The notes under the pieces: model-generated
The model's database searches: none
Seen by the model: only the letters and a program-made list of their open reading frames with translations
Told to the model about the DNA's origin: nothing
In this document: positions 14,001 to 26,800 of the stretch, piece after piece
How positions within the stretch are numbered: the stretch's first letter is position 1
Layout of the letters: each line of letters opens with the position of its first letter
Assembly (NCBI RefSeq): GCF_024713975.1
Contig: NC_091114.1
Span: forward strand, 8,528,001 to 8,592,000
DNA length: 64,000 nucleotides
Direction of reading: 5' to 3'
Source: Paralichthys olivaceus
Taxonomy: Eukaryota > Chordata > Actinopteri > Pleuronectiformes > Paralichthyidae
Translations under genes and position numbers: made by a program

Positions 14001-16244
14001 CTTTCTGACCTTTCTAGTACAAAAAAAAAGTATCACCCAAATAACAAGCTATAATTAACATTACATTTTCTGCCTCTCTCATTAAGACTGTTTTTTAAAG
14101 GTGACTCAGAATAGCCAGAAGAGGTATTTATTTCTTCCCTTTGCTCTGGCTCTGAGAAGATGTAAGACTTCCAGCAAATATCACTGATGTCAAAGCACCA
14201 GCACCAAACTCCCCGCTGAATCAAATCGATAACAAATGCTCCATCTCTGCACCTATCCCTCGCTTCGATGGTCATTTCCTGAGCTCGGCTGAAAGTGCTT
14301 CTCTCTCTCAATTTTTTCATTAAATATTTCCCCATTTCTTTGTTGGCCGCGGGCACTTAAATTGTAACCATCTGTCGGCAGACGCTGAATGCCGCTGGTT
14401 ACCGCTTGTTCCTGTGTTTCCCCCCCCCTGTTTTTGTTTAAACGTCTTTGCTGGAATCACACAAGACCTTGTTAGGCCAAGGTTGACGTGAGGTCAAACA
14501 ATGGAAAAGCTCAGTGCAGCGCTGGCCTGCTCGCAGAACTACATGAGGGAGTGCCAAGCGAGAGTCTTTGCCTCGTAACACAACAGACACACTGTGTTCT
14601 TTGTGTGTAACTGGACTGAAGACCTCAGATGAATGAAAGTATCTCACATTTTAATCACTTTTTCACACTTATTTTTAGTTTCATTTTGTGTTAAGATGAA
14701 AAGGCGAGAATTGACTGTGTTGCTGAAAATGAAAGCGAAACTCAATTCTCATGTTGGTGGATTTTGTGGCCTTAAGTTTCTTTTCCATTTCCTCTCTCTG
14801 GCCATGATGAGTCCATAGTGCTCTCACCTCCTCCTCTGTTTCCTCTTTAGATGTGGAGAGTAAGACGCTGCAAGGGGTCAAAGCTGAACTGGTCTTTGAC
14901 GCAGCAGGGCAGTACCATCTGGAGAACACCACCCTGGACTACCAGAAACTCTCTGACAAGGAGATCCTGAGAGTCACTGGCCCACTTGGAGCTGACTTCA
15001 CTGTCAAAGTAAGAGCTCAAATGCATCAATCCCAGTGACCCCAGTTAAGATAATTAATATTTTTTTATAATTAACGAACCAATTTACTACATAACATGAA
15101 ACAAGTTTTGTTTTTTTAAGTGATGAATCCACAAGATGATCAGCATACTGCATTTTCCTCAGCTCTATCCAACACTTTTCCAATTATCGTTTCCATTAGC
15201 TCATAGTTTATGGCTTTCATTCACTGTCTCAGCTCAGCATGTGTGCAGGTGAGCATCATATTGTTATTATTGCTAACTAATTCAAAAATAATTACTTAGC
15301 AGCATCGACAAGATCGAAAAGACGAGGACAGCGCTCTTTACCCTAACCCTAAAATCAAGTCTTAACCTTCAAAAATCCAATTTAATTTGTGAGCACCAGC
15401 CAAAATGTCCTCACAATGATGGTATTGAACCGAAATTGGCCCTCAGAATTATAGAATTCTGCTCATAACTGCTGGATGTGTTAATAAGCAAAAGAATGCT
15501 GCCAAAAAAGTGGCCAAAAAATCATTTATTGCATGTTTAAAATCATTTCTGGAAAGTTTTACAATGTCATCACTTCAGCAACTGAAACCAGCAACCTTCA
15601 GACTGCCTCCTTATGGGCTTTGCTTGCAAATGATCCCAATCAGCTTCAGTCCACTCCATAGCTGACATCACAGGGACATTTTTGTTTTCTTTTCCGCAGT
15701 TTAAACCAAAACCTGTAGTTTTTGCTACGCAAAGCTCTGAAAATGGTGTGGCCCCAGCCAAACTCTACTCTGATAAGTTTCCATGAACTCCCGCTGAACT
15801 CACTGTGGGTCTTGCGGAGGTCAGAGCAGATTCGATTTTGGATGTGTAGATTTAAAGATATCAAATTGTATGAGCGCGCCACTTAAATATGAAATGCAAA
15901 TGAGGATCTATGTATTTTTGGAAGCAGTGTGTCATGCAGTGATAACAATAGTAGCTCACAGAACTGGTGCTCCAAATCCAGTGGTTGACTTTAGATGTAT
16001 TAATGCCAAAATAAATGTCTAACTGTCAGCTAATAGTTGATGAAGCTTGGATTTGAATCACGATTCAACGTCGAGCCTCAAAGAAATATTATCATAGGAC
16101 TGCTTATCAAATGTCACATTTTAGTTTTGTGAAATAACAATTCAGTCATTCAGTAGTGGAGCAATGGATCTTTTTCTGTTACGACGCCATGACACAATGA
16201 TTACAACATCATTTTTGGCTATGTTGCTCACACACACACACACA

Positions 16245-16282
<38 letters not shown>

Positions 16283-19200
16283 AACACACTCACACACTCA
16301 CACTCACACACTCACACACACATATTCTCAGACTGGGGCCGGAGAGTGGACATTAAAATGATCCAGACCATGTACTGTGAAAACTTCCCCCTCATAAACA
16401 TGAGTCGGGCTCGGACAATAAATAGGAACTGGGGAGACAGAAATCTGAGAGGAAATATTGTGAATGTGTAATTTTCTAATCTGATGACAGTCAGCTCAAG
16501 TTGCAACGCTGGAAAAAAGTTTGGACAAATGGAAAATCACATTAGAAAAGCTCCCTGGCAGTATTTCCACTGTAAACACATGAATGTAACAATGAGGTCT
16601 TGTTGTAATAATCTGTCGTTGGGCCACAATATGTTTGAGGTGTGAGGGTAGAAGAAAAAAAAAGTGTTTATGAAACACAATATCTTCTGTTTTCATTATT
16701 TCAATAAAACATAAAGAAATCTTCAACGCTCATCCAGGAAATTATTAATCACTGTGTCCATCCAGCAGCTGTTTGACCTTTCAATGAGCAGAAATGAACA
16801 TATCCGGTTACTCAGCATCAAATTCCTCCGATGTCTCTGAGTGGAAAAAGAACATCTCTTCACAGACTCCAGTATGTTTCAGTCATCTGCTGGTTTTGTT
16901 AAAGCTGTTATACTTTCCTCTGCCTCAGCCCTTTTCCCTCCAGTCTCGCGTCTTGACTGATTTTTTTTTTTTTTTTTTGCGAGGATTTGTGACATCGACT
17001 GCTGAATAACCAGCATCGGTTGTACGAGGAGAGAAATCAGTCTTTTTGAACACAACACAGAAATACAAATCATAAGAAAGAAAAAAAATCACTAATAACA
17101 ATTGATGGCTTTTTGATTTTATTTTCATTCTTGGGCTTTTACTATTACAGTTATGTCCGGTGAAAAATGGTCACAATTTATTTTCTGTCAATCAACTAAT
17201 CTATTAGTTGACTTATCATGTTGGCTCTATGATATTTATCTAAATAGCTCAATATATCTCTTAAATTGTGATGCCCTGAACACTGTTGGTGTAGGTCCAG
17301 TTGACCAGTGGAGCAGACAGCGTGATCCAGTACATCTACTACCAGCCGATCATCCACCGCTGGAGAGAGACCGACTTCTTCCCCTGCTCCGTCACATGTG
17401 GTGGAGGTAAGCACACAGTTGAACTGCTGGCATCAGAACTTTTAAACTTAATGTCATTTTAATCAGTTGCAGATTTGCAAAACGTACTGCTGGTTACTCC
17501 CAGGTCTCATCTTATAAATCCCTAGCTTCTTTCGAATCCCATTTAAAATAAAAAATGTTACAAAGGTTTTTAGAGATGATTGACATTGGCTCTTATCTAC
17601 ACTGACTAATCCTATTTATCAATTTATAGAATTCTATTTCATTGTTCTATTTACTCTGCTCATGTTCCATTTTTTCTTCCTCTTAAAGCACATCGCAAAG
17701 AAAAGTGCTATAAACAAATGTATAATTTATTATTATAAAATGGACTTGATTCCTGAAAGTTGCCAACTATGTAGATTTTTAGTCACCTGATTGACAGCTA
17801 AGCAGCACAGTGGTGCAGTGGGTTCGAACGTGAATCTGACCCGGGCCTTCGTTGCTTTGAATGCATGTTCTCCCTGTGCCTGTGTGGGTTTTTCTCCTGT
17901 TACTGTACTATACGTTCCCTGATGGGACATGTGACATTCCCTCTTTTGTAGGTTACCAGCTTACCTCTGCAGAGTGCTTTGACCTACGCAGCGACCGAGT
18001 GGTTGTGGATCAATACTGCCATTATTACCCAGAGAACGTCAAACCCAAACCCAAACTGCAGGAATGCAACATGGACCCTTGCCTGGCCAGGTTAGAGAGT
18101 AAAAAGTACAGACGTCTGTGTCAAAGATCTGTCTGTTGCAAACCCTCATTTCTTCAAATTTGATTTTACCTTTTAGTGATGGGTACAAGCAAATTATGCC
18201 GTATGACCTCTACCACCCCCTGCCCCGGTATGTACTCAACTCCAGTGAGATGAACACAAATTCTCCCAGAATGCATCAATCTCTTCATGACATGTTAACT
18301 TTTTACAACGTTAGATGGGAGAGCAGTCCCTGGACTGCCTGCTCAACTTCGTGCGGCGGGGGCATCCAGAGTCGCTCAGTGTCCTGTGTAGAGGAAGACA
18401 TGCAGGGAACCATCACTCTCACAGAGGAGTGGAAGTGCCTCTACTCCCCGAAAACGGCCATCCTGCAGCCCTGCAACACCTTCGACTGTCCCACCTGGCT
18501 AGCACAGGAGTGGTCACCCGTAGGTCACTCTGTTTTAGAATTTTTTCCACATCCCTGGCTTTTATAAGTTGCTGTAAAGCATCGCAAAAGCTGTGTCTCA
18601 ATTCAGGGGCTGCATGCTTCAGAGGACGCGGTCTACCCAGCATCACCAGCTGGCCTCGCCTTTATTGCTGTTACCAAGCAACAAAGGTGAATTTGCAAAT
18701 GCCGAGAAAGTTTCAATGCCACTTGTTTTTTTTAAACATGCATATCGTTAGCTGTGTGGTCTTCATTTCTCGAGGATGGAAGGACGCATTTGAAGGAGCC
18801 TTTAAAATTGGACAGCCTAGTTACGCTGCTGTGATGCAATCGGTTCTCTAATGAGGCCTCCTTAGGATGCAGCCCTTGAAGTTCAGCAAAAAGTGCCTCT
18901 TAACTGAAATAAAGAGATGTTTCTTTGTGACCTGGGACTGTTTCCCCCTGAAAGTCTGCAGGTCGCTTTTTAAAAACATCCAAATATGCATACCTGTGAT
19001 TTTCTCGTCGAGTAGCGTCCTCAAGATGCTCGAACCTCCTGCAGCTGCCAAGTTAAAACACGCCTCGCTGTGTGATTAAGAGAAGCACTGCAAACACCAC
19101 CACAAGTCTCCTTCACCCGTCTCCTTTGAACACACCATCCAAAACATACAAAGCTTTAATAAAAACCCTTAAGTCAAGCAGCACGCACGCAGTTCTTAAA

Positions 19201-20744
19201 CTTTCTTTAGGCCATTCACATCCAGGCTATTAGGATGGTGCATGTGCATCAATCTGACCTTCCTGGTTCATTTAAACTTGTAATGGAGTTTCAGTCACAT
19301 TCACCATAAAAGGCCCCACAGGACTTCCTCATGGGGATTTTTCAACCTCAGCACTCATACAGGCACAAGTAGAGGCACGGAGAGTCAGATTTGCAGCCTC
19401 TTAAAAACCTGGGATGCTGTTTATCCAGCACATTCTTCCTCTGCGTTTTAAATGCTTGTTTTGGCAGAGGGTGGGCAAAGTGGACTCCTGAGCAGTGAGC
19501 TTTGAAAGGTCTCTTTATTTAAGTTAAAAGCTAAGGGCTTTCTGAAGTAAAGTGGTCCTAGGATCAGGCCTCGACATGTTAACCTGTCTGCGTATGGCAA
19601 TTATCATCAGTGGATAGGTTTTTAATAGATTATGTCGGCTGTCGTCATCAGTGCACGGTGACCTGTGGACAGGGTCTGCGCTACAGAGTGGTGCTATGCA
19701 TTGATCACAGGGGGCTCCACGCTGGAGGCTGCAACCCCACTACCAAACCCCACATCAAGGAGGAGTGCCTGGTGACCGTGCCCTGCTACAAGTCCATAGG
19801 TGAGCCGTTTTTGTCACGTCCGAACCTCCAAACTTTGCTGACTTGTGAAAGAAAGTTGGATTTCCATTGTCCTTTCTGGGTTATTTTCTCCAGATACGCT
19901 CCCAGTTGAGGCGAAACCTGTGTGGCATAAGCAGGCGATAGAGCTGGAGGAGGAGATCACAGTGACGGAGGAGCCAACGTAAGTAACTTTTCTCATCCCT
20001 GTTAGTCCCTTCCTTGTGTCCAATACATGTCAGAAGCAATTACTTTTATATTTTACTTGACTGCTCTTAAACCACAAGCGGTTTTTACAAACCCCCAGTT
20101 TTTATGCTTCCACACTGGTGTCAGCCAGGGGCTGGATGTTTTTGGGTTGTCCGTCCATCCTATTCTTCTGGTAAAAATATTCAAATGTTCAAGTTTACTG
20201 TGACCTTACAAAACACATTTGTGGTCTTATGAATGCAGCATCTCAGGAACAGCTTGAGGGATTTTCCCAACGTTCACTTGAACGATTAATTTTGGTGCTC
20301 GGAGGTCAAAGGTCAAGGTCACAGTGACCTCATGTTCTTGTGAACAATCAGGAACACCCTTATAGAAGGTGAAAGGTCACTTTGACCCCCTCAAAAACGC
20401 ATTATCTAACAGATGCAGAGAGAAAATCCTTTCAAATTAGGCACAAATGTTCATTTGGACTCTTGGATGAACTGATTAGATTTGGGAAGTTCAAGATCAC
20501 GTTGGTCACGTTGGCCTCACAAAACATGTTTTTGGCTTCTTGAACAACATGATGTCTCAAATCTGAAGAGAATTTTTCTTATTATAACCAATTATCGCTT
20601 GGACTTAAAGATAAACTGATTTGATTTCAGTGGTCAAAGGTCAAAGTGAAAAAAAACTATGTTGTCTAAAACTACACTGGTTGGTGGAGACATTCTACCA
20701 CTGGGCAGTAATTCTAAAGTAATAGTGTGTGTTCAGTAATTCCG

Positions 20745-20806
<62 letters not shown>

Positions 20807-23800
20807 TCACCCAGATCCGATGCCGTGTTGAACCTCAGTTTACTGTCAGAGGTGCTAAACCTTTACAAGCCTCCTACGGTTCACTACCCAGAAAACCCGG
20901 GAGAAAAAAAAATCACAGCATTCATTTCCCCTTTTCAAGGAATTACTGTCGCTCTTCAGGGTAAGGAGGCAAAAGTCAGGTCCCAGGTACACTGTTTCAA
21001 CAACAGTTTTCACAGTGCACAGTTCAAAAGTAACCTGGAGGTGAAATTGAAGGAGACAGGAGCCGGTGCTGCCAAGAAAACCGTGGCTGCATCGTGGTCG
21101 TGTTCATGTCAGGTGCTATTTTCGTCAGCTTGGCCGTCAAAATGAGCAGCTGTAGCTCCCCATTTTTTGTAGCTCCCCATGACGCCTTTCAAAACATGCA
21201 CAGGTTTGTCTCATTTCACAACTGTGCGAAGCAAATGATTGTCAGACGCGGTGGCGGATCATCGTCAAGACGCGCACAGAAGAATCCAGCCCTGCTGAAG
21301 ACAGATGTTTGATGATACTTCAGTAAACATGTGCATTGTCAGGTCTGAGTGATGAGTTTGTTGCATTAGGTCATTTAAGGTGAAAGGGGATTTGAATTTG
21401 AAAGAGAAAAAAAGCATCTTCTTGGAAACAATCTGACAGTTCAGTCACCAGCTATACCAGCATTACCTCAGCAAGCCCTCAGATGTTCCAGATGTGCTTG
21501 TCCCACACATCAGTTGACTAATACAGACTGTCCTCTAAAGACAGACAATGCTTGGACTCTACCCAATGTCTTGCATGACTTGTATTAGTGACCATGTTTG
21601 CCAGTTCAAAAACATCTGTTGCTTTGACTTGTCTTTGGAGCGCGAGGCGGGACGAGAAAGGGAGCGAAACGTCAAACATGCAAGTTTGCTTGAATGCAGA
21701 AAAAAAAACATGTCTGTCCTCCAATAGCACATAAATATCTGTGTATAATACGCAGGTCATTCACAAGCCAACAACAATATCTGCCTACCATATGGGGCCA
21801 GGTTACGGATGTGAGAGGAAGGAGGAGGAAATTCCTGTGTCAGAATTACACTTCCATTTCCAGAACTTATGCCTACCCTCAACCACCACTGTGCAACTGC
21901 TTGAAAAATTAAACCCATATATGCTCCACGGCTTTGCCAAGGTTTTTTTTCTTTTGTTCACATCACCTCTGCCATGTGTAAATAAAACATTTCCGTTGAT
22001 GGAAATTTAATTGATGTGATTAGGACGGAGCTTTGGCAGATATTACAAAAAACATTGCGTTGCATTGTTCCCTTCCATGAATGAAATCAAGATTGTTTTT
22101 GAACTGACAGATGTACTTTAACTACGCATGAAGATAAACATTTCTGCGGGTTCGCCTGTTGACTTTGTTGTTCCTGTTCCAAGGTCTAACTGTCGGTGAT
22201 TCATTTGTTTGTCCAAAACACGGCGGGTCCTTCGGCTCTCGTTAAAAGGGCCGAGTCGTGCTGTAATTATGAGCTCTTTATTGAGGCATCTTATAAAACA
22301 GTGGGGAGCTCTTGTGTTGTGGTCACGCTGCGCAGCCAAGGAAAAATGCTGCTCGTTGGTTACCTTTAAGGTTTATATGTACACTGAAAGCAGCTGTACA
22401 ACACTGATGTGGTACTTTTATTAAGTGCAGTCACTTACTGGAACATTTGTACTCTGGTAAAGATGATTGACACGCTCAGCGACACAGAATGAGATTAGCA
22501 AACAATACAGACTGATAAATAGAATATAAAGCTCCACAACTCTTCATCTGCATCAGAATGATCATAACATCATGTGGACTTTTTTGATCAGCAGGGCTCT
22601 TTAGTAAGATACTGATTTGCATCATAACCAGGGTAATTCAGCAGAATTAATTCAGCCTGTGGATTATATATATATATATTTCTTTTAAATGATCTTAGCC
22701 AAACAGAACCAAATGAAGCATGCTCAGCCTTAAACAGGACCGCTGCTGGAGTGTAAACATCAGGGCTGCCCTCTAACACCCTCACTTATCCACATGTGTT
22801 CAGCTGTTAAACATAGTGTTGGATCTGCACCACTGTGGGCAACCATCTATTCAAAGCCATTCAGACTTAATCATGAATAACGGATAAATATTATGAGATT
22901 ATCTGATGCACGTCGTGTTACAAATCTTCTTTGTATTTCAGTATTTTCACATGAGAATTCCTCCAGTGCTCCATCATTGCATGAGCAGTTAATGAACTAA
23001 AGAATGACATCAAATAGCTGCTGTGATCCCCTCAGACACCAGGTCCACACATCAACCATAATGGAAATTCTGGAGAACACGGCTTGATGTCGACTTCCCT
23101 CCATTTTGATCCTTCAAAGAACTGAGCGTTTTTCTTGTGATTTTTTTTTTTTAATATGCATTCTCGAGACAGTTAGAATCCCACTGAGAGTGTCAATTAA
23201 ATCTGAAGATAAACTCGGATTTTATACGTCTCTCCGTCTCACACGTTCAGGGTTTATTATTCTTTTGCGCTCTGCCAAAGGGTGACAGTTCTCAGGCTCT
23301 GGGTCTTAATTCTCACCCAACCTTGACGAGCCCTCGGGCGTTCATGAGCACCAATGATCTTCAAGTATTTCCCTCACTGATCCGTTCTTTAAGATGAGGA
23401 AGGATGCCCACAAAAGCTGTTTATCCAAGAACGGCTGGTCCTAAGTCCTCACAGCTGTTTAATTAACCGCAGCAGGATGAAAACAAAATCCTGAGTGAGT
23501 TTATGAACTTAGAAGGAGATGACTGAATTCTATATATGGGGAAATACTTCCTGAATGAACAGCATGCTGTTTGTTTTCATTTGTCTGTGATGGATCGTGC
23601 TCTGTTTTGCTTTCTCAAACAACTCGCCTCATATTCCTCAGCTTCATCCCTGCTCCCTGGGAGCCCTGCAGCAGGACGTGCGGCGCGGGAACCCAGCGAC
23701 GCACGGTCAAGTGCCAGGTGCTGCTCTCCTTCTCCCAGACTGTGGCGGACCTGCCCGATGACGAGTGCGACGGGCCCAAACCTGTGGCAAGCCAGCCCTG

Positions 23801-26800
23801 CTACCGTAACCCCTGCTCTGGTGTCGCGGGCCAAGCAAAAGAAAGCAAAAGGGAAGGGGAAGAAGAAGAGGAGGAGGAGGAGGAGGAGAAACCTGAAAGA
23901 GAGGAATTGCACGACTGGGAATATGAAGGATTTACGGAGTGCTCGGAGAGTTGTGGGGGAGGTATGGATCGTTACTGCCCTCTTTAATGAAAAAGAAAGA
24001 GAACTACAGGCATGCTTCTCTGAGGTCAAGCTTAGACAAAATGTCTAGTGCTCAAACAATCACAAAGACAATACTTACATGCTAATGTTTAGCAGAATGA
24101 GTGTTTTCCAGATTAACCATTTTAATTGAGCATGTAAACTTTCTACCATTTAATGAATTAGAGCAGCTGAGATGCCAAGGTGGTTATATTTTTGTCTATG
24201 TTTGTTTGTCTGGATTACACAAAAACTACTGAATGGATTACCATGACACTTGGAGGGATGTGGTATGGGTCAGGAAAGAACCCATTCAATGTTGGTGCAG
24301 ATCTGAGCTGGATTTCTTTTTTCTTTTTTTTTACTGTCTTTAAAATTACAAGAGGTTTTCAACGTTTTTCTAATCTTGTCATCACTAGAGGCCTGGGGCT
24401 AGGGCGCAACCAAACACATTATCTAATGGCCCTCAGTCGAGAGCAAACCTCTTCCAAGGCCCAAATAAAAACCTTAAATTCAGTCATGCTGCACCAAATT
24501 ACACACGCATATCAGTCCCAACATGCCTGAATTATTCTCTGAGAAATCAATGAATGAATGTTGCAAAACGTTTAAGAAAGTAAAAAATAAAAATCCTGGA
24601 TCTGCATCCTGATTATGTTCCGCACCAAAATTTAATAGATTCTTCCTTGAGTCCACAAAATGTCATGGAAATGAAACAAATGTACATGTTAACATAACCT
24701 CCTTTGCAGAGTTTATAAATCAAAGGGATCTTACATTGTAGTGGTTTGACCATGTTGGAGCCAATATATTTTTTTACAACACAAACTAATTAATTGCAAA
24801 GCAGTAGAATTAAAATAATTTGATTAAAATAAAAGACTGAGTGGTCCAACAGTTAAACCAGAAAAGAAAGAAACTTTTATATTCTTAATAGTTCAATCCA
24901 GTTCCATGTAGTTCCGTTTTTTAAATACAAATGTACTCCACTTCAGGACTTCCTGGTTATCCAACAAATCCAAAACTCAAAACATGGAAGTCCTCCCAAC
25001 CACAGTTCAGTTCAGTTCACTCACACACAAAAATCCACAAACCCCGAAGGCTTTGCTCCAGAAGGGGAAACAAAATAAATGGAAAAGATATATATTGTAG
25101 CTCATCCATATTATTATATTATTGTTAATATGATGAAATACTGTAATTTCTTCATTGTTCACTGACCTCCACACACCCATCAGTGATATGGATATAATAT
25201 ACTCCCCTGCTACGTCCTGTATTGATGTGTAGGCGAGAAAAAAGAAGATTGACCTCCACTTCCTAAACCTACTCAGCCTTCACCGAAACCAACGCCTTCT
25301 TGACTTAAGCTGTGGGTAATGTGTATTCTGAATTAGAGAGTGGATACCTCAGCTAAGTCCATGGGGAATCGATTTGGACAAAATTTTGTAGATGATACTT
25401 GGGTTCGGATCAGGTTGGATCACGTTGGCTTGGCTATCTACTTGGTTTTGTACACTGCACGTGCCTGTAATCGGAGAAAACTTGGGAGACAAATAACAGA
25501 ATGCCTGTCGGTTTGGATCGAGCTCGCCTACTTTTCAGGCTTGGTCAGGTTCAGAGAGAAAATTCGACTTTGAATGCATGTGTCCGTTATTGGGTTTTAA
25601 ACTCGATCAAACTGCTTCATCATATACAAACTACAAATCTGTGTCTTGGATTAAATTCAGTGTAAATCCTAAAAGCCAAACCTCACTCTCTTACTGTCAT
25701 TGCATTTGTCCCAGTTGTTATTTCAAAAAGAATGCGAAGAGTCACAGCCGTGACCAGCGACATTATGTCAGTAGATGACTAAAGCGCTTCCATTATGGGC
25801 TTTGAAGTGAGTTATGTGATGTTAGATGATAATAGACAGAACACCACGTATTTAACCCTAAAGGTTATACGTCGCCGACTCTTACAGCAGCAATGAATGC
25901 TGCCGCAGACAGAGACAGCTTTCCTAAACATTCTGCCAACATTCGTCAAAGCCCACTTTAATCTCCCCACCTCCACATCCAAACACATGCCCGCATTGTG
26001 CATTTGTGTGTTACTGTCTGCTTGAGAGTGTGCATGTGTAACTTAACTTCTGCACATGGGTGTAGGCCTTTGTCTGTGTATGCGCACTCGCCCAAACCCA
26101 ACAAACTCACATCCAGGGATGATTAGAGACCGGTATCGGATGTCACGCGCACACCCTGAGGGCTGCGCTCCTGTGGACCATCACACCACTGTGGCGTTTG
26201 AAGTGCCTGCCTCACTGTTATTGTCCCCAACATTAGAAGCAGACTCCAAGATTCATATTACGCTGCTTTTAACATGACCTGCTATCACACCCTCTAAGTT
26301 TATGCACAGTTCAGTGTAGCAGGCAGTCGTGCTGTTTTGATATTCATCGTGCCCCATTAGATACAACCGCTGTTTGCTTTCATTGTGGGGCCTAATATCT
26401 GGGCTGCTTCAGCACAGTGTCTGCTTGCAATATTCTGTGCTCCATGTGCGTGTGAATGTGATAATATGTGAGCGTGTGATGCTTAACCAGAACAGCATGT
26501 GTTTGCATTCTTGTGACTCTTCATAAGAACGAATGGGACAGCGAGCATGTGAATATCACTTTTAAAAATTTAAAACACTTTTAAAAAGAACCCTGCATAA
26601 TAGCTCTTGTTTGGTCATCTTCTTCGGGCTGTCTAATTCCAGGTGTGCAGGAGGCTGTGGTGATCTGTCTGAACAAGCAGACCAGGGAGGCAGCAGACCA
26701 GAGCCTGTGCGTGAGCGCCCGTCGCCCCCCGCAACTCCTGCAGGACTGCAGGACTCAGCCCTGCCCACCCAGGTACGGCACAACAGACCCACATTATTAT

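Larger units (their letters stand above)
13053..17406 (+). other. adamtsl1: adamtsl1 exons for end of Cys-rich module and spacer
   Basis: Exon 13053-13179 carries GCDHELGS and [12 protein letters not shown], the end of the Cys-rich module. Exons 13723-13797 and 14851-15008 encode the cysteine-poor, beta-rich spacer ([20 protein letters not shown], then ESKTLQG). Exon 17295-17406 finishes the spacer ([18 protein letters not shown]) and opens TSR2 (PCSVTCGGG). In ADAMTS-family proteins the spacer is a main matrix-binding surface. Phases at the junctions are 1, 1, 0 and 1 and all match. Confidence 0.92.
19979..23641 (+). other. adamtsl1: adamtsl1 intron 12 of those seen
   Basis: 3.7 kb. Starts with the donor that also forms an in-frame stop. 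Contains the nuclear-receptor-motif repeat block (20100-20660) and a (CA)n tract (20746-20803). No exon seen. Confidence 0.6.

Noticed and set aside
17810..17830. B-box-like GGTTCGAAC suggesting a tRNA gene
   Set aside because: No acceptor, D or anticodon arms; part of an interspersed repeat relic.
23577..24029. 150-codon frame on the - strand
   Set aside because: Exact antisense of the adamtsl1 TSR5-TSR6 exon; its Leu/Phe run mirrors the poly-Glu tract.
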